A stretch of DNA of 64,000 bases from Bacteroidales bacterium (lineage in GTDB: Bacteria; Bacteroidota; Bacteroidia; Bacteroidales; UBA932). The notes beneath the pieces were generated by a model. That model was not told where the DNA came from, did no database searches, and worked only from the letters and a program-made list of their open reading frames with translations. The stretch covers positions 1 through 64,000 of the forward strand of contig JAQYTJ010000051.1 in assembly GCA_028724885.1 (NCBI GenBank). Reading direction: 5' to 3'. The position numbers were made by a program, and so were the translations under genes. Positions 26,850 through 34,188 of this stretch are shown piece by piece (the first letter of the stretch is position 1; each line of letters opens with the position of its first letter).

Positions 26850-29006
26850 TTAATCCGCAATATTCATTTCTTTAATCAGATGGCCAGCTCCGCCGAATTT
26901 GTCAACTAGGAATAGCACATAGCGGATGTCTACGCAGATGCACCGTTGCAGGTCAGGCTCGAACATCACGTCGCTGGACATGCTCTCCCAGTTGCCATCG
27001 AAGGCAAGCCCTATTAGCTCTCCGTTGGCGTTCATCACAGGGCTGCCAGAATTGCCTCCAGTTATATCGTTATTGGTGAGGAAGCAGCAAGGCAGGTTGC
27101 CGTCCGGCATGGCGTAACGACCGTAATCCTTTTTCTGATATAGTTCCTTCAGTTTCTCCGGTACGCGGAATTCGTAATTTCCTGGGTCTTCTTTCTGGAT
27201 AACGCCATAGATGGTGGTGTAGTAATTATATTTGACGGCATCCCTTGGAGAATAGGATTTGATTGTGCCGTATGTCAGCCTGGTGGTGAAATTGGCATCT
27301 GGATACATCGGCTTGCCTTTCTGCCACTCCATGAGACCGGCGGTGAAGGCCTTTGCGCCTTCGGAGCCGTTGTCATCACGTAAATACATTACTCCGAAAT
27401 ATTTCATTGTGCCATCCCGTATTGACTCTACCAGCTTGAAAGCCGGATCTTTCATAATATAAGAATATCCATTCTCCAAGGCAGATTCCAGCTTTTCAGC
27501 AGAGGTGAACACGCTGTTGTCGAACAAGTCGTTGGCGTATTTCTTCAGGTCCATAGTGGCGAAATCCCCGCCGAGCCCTTCCAGATAGTTTTTCGGATCG
27601 GCATTCTTGCGATAATGTTCCAAAAGTGCGGAAGCCTCCTCTCTGTCCAGTGGCTCCCAATAGTCGTCATATTGTGACTTCATGTCATCGAATGCCTGCT
27701 TCATTGCCTCAGCAGTGTCTTTCTTAGAGTCTAGCGCATCGTCCACGCTCTGGCTGAAATCCCTTGCCAAGCCTGCGAGTTCTATCTTTCCGGTTGTCTC
27801 GGTAAGCAGCGTCAATGCCAGCCTGGCCTCACGCTCTGCAGTCACGCTTTCGGAAATATCCTGAAGTGCGGAACCATATTTTGCCTGACGTTTCTTGTTC
27901 TTGGAAACCCATTTCATGAAGTCCGCTTCTTTCTGTTGCTCCCGGCCTATGATGTTCAAGTCCTTGAAAGCCTTTTTCTCCCCGATCCATTTCTTCCAGC
28001 CATTCGCTGAACCAGCATATTTATTTGCATATTTCAATCTTATAGAAGGACTCTTCTCCATCCATTTCCACATGATGTTCTGGCGGAGCGTCCTCGCCGC
28101 AATGCTCACATCGTGAGTGTCCATCATGAGCTGAAGCTGGTCGGCGGTCTGGAATCTCTGGGTGCGTCCCGGATAGCCCATTATCATTGCGAAGTCGCCT
28201 TCGTCGTAGCCTTTGAGAGATATCGTCAAAGACTGCTTCGGCACGTATGGCTTGTTCTCAACTGAATATTCAGCAGGCTCATTGTCGGCGCCAGCATAGA
28301 TTCTGAACATAGAGAAATCACCAGTATGGCGAGGCCACATCCAGTTGTCTGTCTCACCACCGAATTTTCCAATCGATGCCGGTGGCGCTCCAACGAAACG
28401 AACGTCTCTGAAAATCTTGTACACTATCATGTAGTAGACGTTATCGTTATAGAAAGAGGTGATGACGGATTTGCAGTTCGGATTCTGCTCGTTGGACTTG
28501 TCTGCCAACGTCTGCCTCCAGGCATCCATTGATTTTGCGACCAATTTATCTGCATTAGCAGAATCGGCGAAAGTCTTCCTGAGCTGTTCCTCTGCAGTGA
28601 CGATTTGATTAGTAATGTCTTCCATGCTCACTAAGAACGTGACGCTAAGGCCGGGCACAGGGATTTCCTGGCTTCTGTCCATGGCCCAATAGCCATTCTC
28701 AAGATAGTTGTGCTCATCGCTAGAAAGTGCTTGAATGCTGCTATATCCGCAATGGTGGTTCGTCACCAGTAAGCCTTCGTTGGAGATTACTTCTCCTGTG
28801 CATCCGCCACCGAATATGACTACGGCATCTTTAATAGATGAATGATTAATGCTATAAATCTGGTCGGCAGTAAGCTTGCAGCCTAAGTCTGCTATGGCTC
28901 TGGAATTCATTTGCTGCAATAGCGGCAGGAGCCACATCCCCTCATCCGCTGCGGCAAAAGTAGCCATCAAGAGGGCTGTCAGCACGGAAATCATCAGTCT
29001 TTTCAT
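26850..29006 (-). CDS. S46 dipeptidyl-peptidase, DPP7-like
   Basis: Starts at ATG 29006 (MKRLMISVLTALLMATFAAA), giving a proper signal peptide; upstream codons to 29075 cover the promoter box. 718 residues, near the ~712 of Porphyromonas DPP7. Family S46 triad: His in LLVTNHHCGY (84/85), Asp in RHTGDFSMFRIYAG, and Ser653 in TGGNSGSPV. The S1-pocket position corresponding to residue 673 of P. gingivalis enzymes is Gly671 in AFDGNWE; Gly there marks DPP7 (hydrophobic P1), Arg marks DPP11 (acidic P1). It removes dipeptides from peptides in the periplasm. A promoter box lies at 29037-29044. Confidence 0.95.
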   Translation of the reverse strand: MKRLMISVLTALLMATFAAADEGMWLLPLLQQMNSRAIADLGCKLTADQIYSINHSSIKDAVVIFGGGCTGEVISNEGLLVTNHHCGYSSIQALSSDEHNYLENGYWAMDRSQEIPVPGLSVTFLVSMEDITNQIVTAEEQLRKTFADSANADKLVAKSMDAWRQTLADKSNEQNPNCKSVITSFYNDNVYYMIVYKIFRDVRFVGAPPASIGKFGGETDNWMWPRHTGDFSMFRIYAGADNEPAEYSVENKPYVPKQSLTISLKGYDEGDFAMIMGYPGRTQRFQTADQLQLMMDTHDVSIAARTLRQNIMWKWMEKSPSIRLKYANKYAGSANGWKKWIGEKKAFKDLNIIGREQQKEADFMKWVSKNKKRQAKYGSALQDISESVTAEREARLALTLLTETTGKIELAGLARDFSQSVDDALDSKKDTAEAMKQAFDDMKSQYDDYWEPLDREEASALLEHYRKNADPKNYLEGLGGDFATMDLKKYANDLFDNSVFTSAEKLESALENGYSYIMKDPAFKLVESIRDGTMKYFGVMYLRDDNGSEGAKAFTAGLMEWQKGKPMYPDANFTTRLTYGTIKSYSPRDAVKYNYYTTIYGVIQKEDPGNYEFRVPEKLKELYQKKDYGRYAMPDGNLPCCFLTNNDITGGNSGSPVMNANGELIGLAFDGNWESMSSDVMFEPDLQRCICVDIRYVLFLVDKFGGAGHLIKEMNIAD

Positions 29007-29036
29007 TTTTTTATGAATATATTGTAAAACAATATA

Positions 29037-29044
29037 CAAATATA
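29037..29044 (-). promoter_or_regulatory. -7 box TATATTTG for S46 peptidase-mrp
   Basis: CAAATATA on the plus strand is TATATTTG on the minus strand, a full TAnnTTTG match. It gives a ~24-nt leader to ATG 29006, which also contains TGAATAT-type sequence (29011-29020). Confidence 0.55.
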
Positions 29045-29077
29045 GCAAAGATTGCCTGATGCCAAAGAGAGGCAAGC

Positions 29078-29491
29078 CTATTTCCGCCCCATTTTTTCGT
29101 AATGGGAGATCAGTTTCCTGGCAGTTTGCAGAAGCTCTTCTTTGTCTTGAATTTTCTCTTTCAGCCGCTTATTCTCAGCCTTCAGCATTTCTACTTCTTT
29201 TATGTAGTTGTCGTTGAGGTTTTTAAGAGTATTCTCATAATTGACCCTCACCTCGTCCAGGCCAGCCTCCACGGAATCAATCGGCTCATAACCATTTACG
29301 AGTTCATCCAGAGACATCCCTGCGATGCTTGCAAATTTTACCACATGCTCGTTCATTATTCTCGTCGGCCCGTTCTCAAGTTTGTGGTAAGCAGTAAGCG
29401 ACATTTCCAGGCGTAGCGCCATTTCGCTCTGAGATATTCCCAGAGATTCTCGAGCTTTGCGCATGTTGTTTCTTATGGAGGCGTCGTCCAT
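29078..29491 (-). CDS. XRE-family helix-turn-helix regulator with coiled-coil tail
   Basis: 137 residues. Residues ~8-65 are an XRE/Cro HTH domain (ARESLGISQSEMALRLEMSLTAYHKLENG). Residues ~75-137 form a long charged heptad-like helix (VEMLKAENKRLKEKIQDKEELLQ), suggesting dimerisation by coiled coil. Small XRE proteins with such a tail are common in Bacteroidales. Its targets are unknown; it sits directly upstream of the S46 peptidase promoter and divergent from a small ORF and the EF-G paralogue. Own -7 box at 29519-29526. Confidence 0.85.
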   Translation of the reverse strand: MDDASIRNNMRKARESLGISQSEMALRLEMSLTAYHKLENGPTRIMNEHVVKFASIAGMSLDELVNGYEPIDSVEAGLDEVRVNYENTLKNLNDNYIKEVEMLKAENKRLKEKIQDKEELLQTARKLISHYEKMGRK

Positions 29492-29518
29492 TTTCTTTGC
29501 CGTCGTTTACTTTTCGTG

Positions 29519-29526
29519 CAAAAATA
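29519..29526 (-). promoter_or_regulatory. -7 box TATTTTTG for the XRE regulator
   Basis: CAAAAATA on the plus strand reads TATTTTTG on the minus strand. Leader to ATG 29491 would be ~20 nt. Supported only by the match and the position. Confidence 0.5.
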
Positions 29527-29701
29527 TTCATAAAGGCAAAAGTCTTTTTGTAATTAATAGTTTATAATTTAAACTACAGATTTAAAAAAACATTAAAAAT
29601 TATAAAGAAACAGAAATTTTTTATTCTTAAAACAGAAATATTTTCAACTAGAGGTTGCAAGGAATTTCTTAAAACATCAACTTAGCGAAAAACCAAATGC
29701 C

Positions 29702-29908
29702 ATGGGGAACAAGATAGATTATGAATATGCTGCATTCGAGGCTCTGATGGATCAAGATAGGATATTCTTAGATGAGTCATTGAATTTTAATGACATCTGC
29801 GCTCAGATAGGGGCAGACGCACAGGCGCTGGAGCAGAAAATTGCCGAAGAGCTTGGCTATCTGGGGGATGAACTTCTGGAAGTTTATCGCGATAAATCGT
29901 TATTGTGA
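29702..29908 (+). CDS. Small uncharacterised protein, regulator-fragment-like
   Basis: 68 residues from ATG 29702. It is acidic and helical, with DQDRIFLDESLNFNDICAQIGADAQALEQKIAEELGYLGDELLEVYRDK. The pattern (aromatic-Leu-Asp-x-x-Leu-x-Phe-x-Asp-Ile-Cys-x-x-Ile-Gly) resembles the first helix-turn-helix of AraC-type domains, and short proteins of this pattern occur in Bacteroidales next to regulators. It lacks a second HTH helix set, so DNA binding is not assured. It lies between the XRE regulator (divergent) and the EF-G paralogue 70 bp downstream. Codon use looks coding; function unknown. Confidence 0.6.
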   Translation: MGNKIDYEYAAFEALMDQDRIFLDESLNFNDICAQIGADAQALEQKIAEELGYLGDELLEVYRDKSLL

Positions 29909-29919
29909 TTTTTTTTTCT

Positions 29920-29927
29920 TACATTTG
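29920..29927 (+). promoter_or_regulatory. -7 box TACATTTG for EF-G paralogue
   Basis: TACATTTG is identical to the box of the rplC operon (52313-52320) and of the CYTH gene (45275-45282). Transcription would begin near 29934, at the base of a perfect hairpin. Confidence 0.6.
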
Positions 29928-29931
29928 AAAA

Positions 29932-29947
29932 CGTGCCTTTTGGCACG
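29932..29947 (+). promoter_or_regulatory. 5' leader hairpin of EF-G paralogue mRNA
   Basis: CGTGCC-TTTT-GGCACG forms a perfect 6-bp stem and 4-nt loop at the predicted 5' end of the mRNA, 31 bp before the ATG. No U run follows, so it is not a terminator for the upstream gene. A similar 5'-terminal hairpin is found in the rplC leader. Confidence 0.5.
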
Positions 29948-29978
29948 GACAGAAATACATAATTAATCAACATAAAAG

Positions 29979-32135
29979 ATGAAAGAATATTCAACAAAAG
30001 ACATTCGCAACGTGGTTCTTATCGGAGGCACGAAATCCGGTAAGACCACGTTATCTGAAGCCATGCTCTTCGAGGGCAAGGTGATTGCCAGAAGAGGCAC
30101 GGTCGAGGACAAGAACACCGTTTCTGACAACGAGGAAATCGAGAAAATGAACCAGAGGTCGATCTATGCCACTCCGCTATATGCCGAGTTCATGGACACT
30201 AAGTTTAACATAATCGACACTCCTGGTGCAGATGACTTCGTAGGAGGCGCAGTGTCGGCCTTCAAGGTCTGCGAGAACGGTATTCTTGTCATTAATGCCC
30301 AGCAAGGAGTTGAAGTCGGCACTGAGATTTTCGCTCGCTATGCGGACCAGTATAATGTTCCTCTGATCATAGCAGTTAACCAGCTAGATTCAGAAAAAGC
30401 GGACTGGGACGTTACCATGCACTCTTTGAAAGAGACTTTCGGGAACAAAATCATAGACGTTCAGTTCCCGGTTAATCCTGGAACCGGATTCGATGGTTTC
30501 GTGGATGTGCTGAAAATGAAATATTACCATTTCACCGACGATAACGGCACTAGGGAAGGCCTTGACATTCCTGCAGATCTTCAGGCTCAGGCGGACGATC
30601 TCCGCCAGCAGCTCATCGAGAAGGCTGCTGAGTTCGATGACACTCTGATGGAGAAATTCTTCGATGCAGGTTCCCTGACTGAAGATGAGATTAGGAAAGG
30701 GATGGGCATCGGAATCCGCAATCGCGAGCTAATGCCTGTCTTCTGCGTTTCTGCTAAAAAAGACATCGGCGTGAAGAGACTCATGGAATTCACTATCAGG
30801 ACCTCAGCCTCTCCTGCTGAGACAAAATCCATGACGAAAGACGGGAAAGAAATCGCCTGCAAGCAGGATGCTCCTACATCTCTGTTCATCTACAAGACCG
30901 ACGTGGAGCAACATCTTGGCGAGGTTTCTTATTTCAAGGTAATGTCTGGTGAGCTCACTGAAGGCCAGGATCTTGAGAATGCCGAGACAGGAGACAAAGA
31001 AAGAATATCCACTATTTACGCAGTCGCGGGTGCGAAGAAGGAGAAGGTTTCCGCACTCAATGCTGGGGATATTGGATGTACGGTGAAACTTCGCTCTGGC
31101 AAGACCAACGTGACTCTGGCACAGCCCGGTTCAGGCCTCGTTTATGAAGATATCGTATTCCCAGCCTCCAGGTATCGTTGTGCGATTAAGGCTCAAGTGC
31201 AGGCTGACGAGACGAAACTCGCTGACGCACTCGCAAAGATTTCAGCCCAAGACCCTACCGTCATAGTGGAATATTCAAAAGAACTGAAGCAGACTATCCT
31301 TAGCGGTCAGGGTGAGCAACATATTAATGTCGTTAAATGGAGGCTAGAGAACGAATTCGGCGTTAAGGTCGAGCTGTTCGCTCCGAAGATTCCTTATCGC
31401 GAGACCATCACGAAGACAGCTAACGCAACGTATCGTCACAAGAAGCAATCCGGAGGAGCTGGCCAGTTCGGAGAGGTTGCCCTGCTTATAGCTCCTATCA
31501 TCGATGGCGTTCCTTTCTCGAATAAGTTCAAGATCGACGGCAAAGATGTTACTCTCAACGTGAAGACTCAGGAGTCGTTTAACCTAGAATGGGGCGGCAA
31601 GCTGGAGTTCTACAACTGCGTTGTTGGTGGAGCCATTGATGCCAGGTTCATGCCCGCCATCCTGAAGGGTATCAACGACAAGATGCAGGAAGGCCCTCTC
31701 ACAGGCTCTTATGCGCGTGACATTAGGGTGTTCGTTTACGATGGCAAGATGCATCCGGTGGATTCTAATGAAATTTCTTTCGTCTTGGCTTCTCGCAATG
31801 CTTTCAAAGAGGCATTCCGCAATGCTGGCCCGAAGATCATGGAGCCTATTTACAATGTGGAGATTCTCACCCCTGCAGAGTACATGGGGGCATGCATGTC
31901 CGACCTTCAGAACAAGAGAGCTATCATCGAAGGCATGAGCTCTGATAAAGGCTTCTCTACTCTTAAGGCAAGGGTTCCGCTCGCAGAGCTGTACAGGTAT
32001 TCAACGACCCTCAGCTCTCTGACTTCTGGCTCAGCGACGTTCTCAATGACTTTTGCGGATTATCAGCAGGTGCCTGGCGATGTTCAGACCAAGTTGCTTG
32101 CCGAATACGCCGCACAAGAGAAAGAAGAAGAGTAG
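29979..32135 (+). CDS. fusA2: EF-G2-type elongation factor G paralogue with degenerate GTPase
   Basis: 718 residues with all EF-G domains. The P-loop GGTKSGKTT (residues 16-24) is kept, but other GTPase motifs are not canonical. Switch I reads NQRSIYATPLY instead of ERGITITSAAT. Switch II reads DTPGADDF with Ala84 where EF-G has the catalytic His (DTPGHVDF). The specificity motif NKxD reads NQLD (134-137). Domain IV/V motifs (RHKKQSGGAGQFGEV, PLTGSYARDIRVFVYDG, EYMGACMSDLQNKR) are intact. In Bacteroides a paralogue called EF-G2 drives translocation without GTP hydrolysis during starvation; this protein fits that group. A canonical fusA is expected elsewhere. Own promoter, leader hairpin and terminator: a monocistronic unit. 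Confidence 0.88.
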   Translation: MKEYSTKDIRNVVLIGGTKSGKTTLSEAMLFEGKVIARRGTVEDKNTVSDNEEIEKMNQRSIYATPLYAEFMDTKFNIIDTPGADDFVGGAVSAFKVCENGILVINAQQGVEVGTEIFARYADQYNVPLIIAVNQLDSEKADWDVTMHSLKETFGNKIIDVQFPVNPGTGFDGFVDVLKMKYYHFTDDNGTREGLDIPADLQAQADDLRQQLIEKAAEFDDTLMEKFFDAGSLTEDEIRKGMGIGIRNRELMPVFCVSAKKDIGVKRLMEFTIRTSASPAETKSMTKDGKEIACKQDAPTSLFIYKTDVEQHLGEVSYFKVMSGELTEGQDLENAETGDKERISTIYAVAGAKKEKVSALNAGDIGCTVKLRSGKTNVTLAQPGSGLVYEDIVFPASRYRCAIKAQVQADETKLADALAKISAQDPTVIVEYSKELKQTILSGQGEQHINVVKWRLENEFGVKVELFAPKIPYRETITKTANATYRHKKQSGGAGQFGEVALLIAPIIDGVPFSNKFKIDGKDVTLNVKTQESFNLEWGGKLEFYNCVVGGAIDARFMPAILKGINDKMQEGPLTGSYARDIRVFVYDGKMHPVDSNEISFVLASRNAFKEAFRNAGPKIMEPIYNVEILTPAEYMGACMSDLQNKRAIIEGMSSDKGFSTLKARVPLAELYRYSTTLSSLTSGSATFSMTFADYQQVPGDVQTKLLAEYAAQEKEEE

Positions 32136-32159
32136 AAATGTTTTTTGTTGTGTGTAAGG

Positions 32160-32196
32160 TGGTCCGCTAGCCTCGCAGGTTTACGGACCATTTTTT
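32160..32196 (+). terminator. Terminator of EF-G paralogue
   Basis: TGGTCCG (32160-32166) pairs with CGGACCA (32184-32190) across a 17-nt loop and is followed by TTTTTT. It closes fusA2 24 bp after the stop. Confidence 0.8.
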
Positions 32197-32272
32197 AGTT
32201 GAAGAAATGCATGGATTTTGAAATAGAAATATTATTTATGTAATTATTGTATAATTCTAAATTATTTTGAAT

Positions 32273-33202
32273 ATGAAAATAAAGAATGTTACCCTCATAG
32301 GAGGTGGCGTACTTGGAAGCCAGATAGGCTTCCAGACAGCGTATAAAGGCTATAATGTTACGTTTTTCATGAGATCTGAAGGAACAATCTCACGCACGAA
32401 GCCAAAGACGGAGAGGCTGTATGGAATCTACAAGCAGACACTCGAAGCTGGTAAGACTGGTGGTCATGTGGGTAGGGGGCTAGTTGACGACCCTAAGTCT
32501 GCGGATTTCAATGCTCTCCTGCATAACGTGGACACTGCCTACAACAGCCTGGTGTACGAAATGGATTTAGGGAAGGCTCTAGCTGATGCTGATCTGGTGA
32601 TAGAGGCTCTGGCAGAGGATGTTAATCAGAAAATCGAGTTTTACGAAAAGGCTGCGCCGCTGCTTCCTGAGAAAACCATAGTAGTTACGAATTCCTCCAC
32701 GCTCCTTCCGAGCGTTATTGCCCCTCACACCGGCAGGCCGGCTAAGTTCATGGCGCTGCACTTCGCTAACAACATCTGGGAATTCAATACGGCTGAAGTA
32801 ATGGGGCATGCAGGTACTGATCCAGAAGTTTACAAGGCCGTTTCAGCTTTTGCGAAATCCATAGGAATGATTCCGCTTGAGTTGCACAAAGAGCAGCCTG
32901 GGTATATCCTGAACACCATGCTGGTTCCATTCCTACATGCGGCTGAGGGTCTTTGGGCTAACGAAGTTGCTGACCCTCAAACGATTGATCTAACTTGGAA
33001 ACTTGCTACAGGTGCCCCTTTCGGACCGTTCCAGATTCTAGATGTCGTTGGCATAATTACGGCTTATAATATTATGGCGGCTACGCCTGCGGCAAAAAAT
33101 CCGGATTCCGTTGAATACAAGATCGTGACTAGGCTGAAAGAGATGATTGATTCCGGCAAACTCGGCGTCAATGCCGGTGAAGGTTTCTACAAATACAAGT
33201 AG
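32273..33202 (+). CDS. 3-hydroxyacyl-CoA dehydrogenase
   Basis: Begins at ATG 32273 (MKIKNVTLIGGGVLGSQIG); the in-frame TTG at 32267 forms TTG-AAT-ATG and is not needed. 309 residues. The NAD-binding Rossmann motif GGGVLGSQIG is at residues ~9-18. VVTNSSTLLPSVI and PAKFMALHFANNIWEFNTAEV contain the conserved Ser, Asn and catalytic His-Phe of the HCDH family, and the C-terminal helical domain has GPFQILDVVGI. It oxidises (or reduces) the 3-hydroxyl of acyl-CoAs, for example acetoacetyl-CoA/3-hydroxybutyryl-CoA, in the cytoplasm. No partner crotonase or thiolase is close by, so the pathway cannot be named. An inverted repeat 28 bp downstream may terminate it. Confidence 0.92.
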   Translation: MKIKNVTLIGGGVLGSQIGFQTAYKGYNVTFFMRSEGTISRTKPKTERLYGIYKQTLEAGKTGGHVGRGLVDDPKSADFNALLHNVDTAYNSLVYEMDLGKALADADLVIEALAEDVNQKIEFYEKAAPLLPEKTIVVTNSSTLLPSVIAPHTGRPAKFMALHFANNIWEFNTAEVMGHAGTDPEVYKAVSAFAKSIGMIPLELHKEQPGYILNTMLVPFLHAAEGLWANEVADPQTIDLTWKLATGAPFGPFQILDVVGIITAYNIMAATPAAKNPDSVEYKIVTRLKEMIDSGKLGVNAGEGFYKYK

Positions 33203-33230
33203 TTCTATAGGAAATACTCAGATGTTATTG

Positions 33231-33269
33231 CAAATCCTGTCATGACGACTTTTGTCGTGACAGGATTTG
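33231..33269. terminator. Long inverted repeat after 3-hydroxyacyl-CoA dehydrogenase
   Basis: CAAATCCTGTCA pairs perfectly over 12 bp with TGACAGGATTTG, with GACGA/TCGT-like pairing inside. Position after the stop at 33202 fits a terminator, but only TTAATT follows rather than a T run. It could also be a member of the repeat family, as it contains TGTCATGACG-like sequence. Confidence 0.5.
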
Positions 33270-33451
33270 TTAATTACTATAAAGTTCATAGAATCAAGTC
33301 CCAAGCCGTGTGTTATGCAAAAGTACGAGATCTGGAACTAATCGTCGTATTTCACGATTTTCCTGAGCATCTTTGTGTAATGCTTCTCATGCTTAGCGCC
33401 CTTTGACGATAACAGCATTGTCAAGGAATAGGTTAAATGGCATTTCGTAAA

Positions 33452-33483
33452 CCTAGATTCTAAGTCAAGCGCGGAATGACGGG
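33452..33483. repeat. Palindromic repeat, type B copy
   Basis: Read on the minus strand this begins CCCGTCATTCCGCGCTTGAC and matches the element at 2793-2825 with only a few differences over ~33 bp. Intergenic here, inside a coding region there. Confidence 0.75.
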
Positions 33484-34060
33484 AGAAAAGCTGTGAGTAA
33501 CCACCCCACCATCCTGAGCATGTCACCTCGTCATCCTGCGACCTATGCGTGGAGTCCAGTCCGAATGCTTTTGCCGCGTGAACTAATCCCATGTACAAGG
33601 CTCTACAGCATGGTTTGCTATGCGAACACCCTCCATGTCATCATGGGGGTTGCATGCACACATTAACGACAGCCACTCCAGAGGCATACAACCTTGCGCA
33701 GCAAATGCATGACGCGCCACATAGCATGTCTCTTCCAGAGACGGCTGTTCTCTTGCGATGACTCGTTGGTTTGTGCTTGTGGCGGATCTGTCCGCCGTAG
33801 CTGTGACTTCGGAACAACGTCGTATTTTTTCCTCAATTACAGGCCACGGCCTGCATCATCCTACGGGCCTAGAAGGCATATGCCCAAGACTTACTCAGTT
33901 CTGGGAATGGGTGTGGGCAACGCAGGTTCTTCTTCCTGGCCCTCCGGTGGCATATCACCGTTGCCAGTAAATGTAGAATCTATGTCCTCGCCAACGAGGA
34001 CAATGTGCATTCTTTGCAACAACAGCTTCACTAGCCATCAAACACGTCATAGGCATAGGA

Positions 34061-34083
34061 ACTGAATCAAGTTCAGGATGACG
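34061..34083. repeat. Palindromic repeat, type A copy
   Basis: CTGAATCAAGTTCAGGATGA is shared with 2698-2720 and, with one change, 62619-62640. The core is CTGAA-TCAAG-TTCAG. Confidence 0.8.
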
Positions 34084-34188
34084 TGGTGGTACGCTATGGA
34101 TAACAAATTCGGTAAAATAGCAACGGCAATAAAGGTCTCTTTCCAAGACCAAATTTACGCATATTGGCTTCAGAGCAATTACTTCATG

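Larger units (their letters stand above)
33203..34188. other. 986-bp gene-poor region dense in short repeats
   Basis: No frame on either strand reads like a complete protein. It holds a long inverted repeat at 33231-33269, repeat elements at 33452-33483 and 34061-34083, a partial one near 33509-33540, a perfect GGCGGA-TCTG-TCCGCC palindrome at 33781-33796 and CAGGC-CACG-GCCTG near 33839-33852. A minus-strand frame 33891-34010 encodes 39 residues starting MHIVLVGEDIDSTFTGNGDM and ending in acidic, proline-rich text; it looks like the end of a lost gene but has no clear start. Confidence 0.6.

Noticed and set aside
29928..29960. Hairpin before the EF-G paralogue as a terminator for the small ORF
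   Set aside because: No T run follows and it coincides with the predicted transcription start of the next gene.
33100..33320. tRNA-like GAATCAAGTCCC text near 33291
   Set aside because: No cloverleaf arms could be fitted; no tRNA with a TTCGA loop was found anywhere in the window.
33338..33598. 86-codon minus-strand frame
   Set aside because: It contains translated repeat text (RHSALDLESRF, RSQDDEV) and nothing else recognisable.
33694..34065. 123-codon plus-strand frame in the repeat region
   Set aside because: Cys/Arg/Ser-rich composition with no domain; it crosses small palindromes and repeat elements, as chance frames do.
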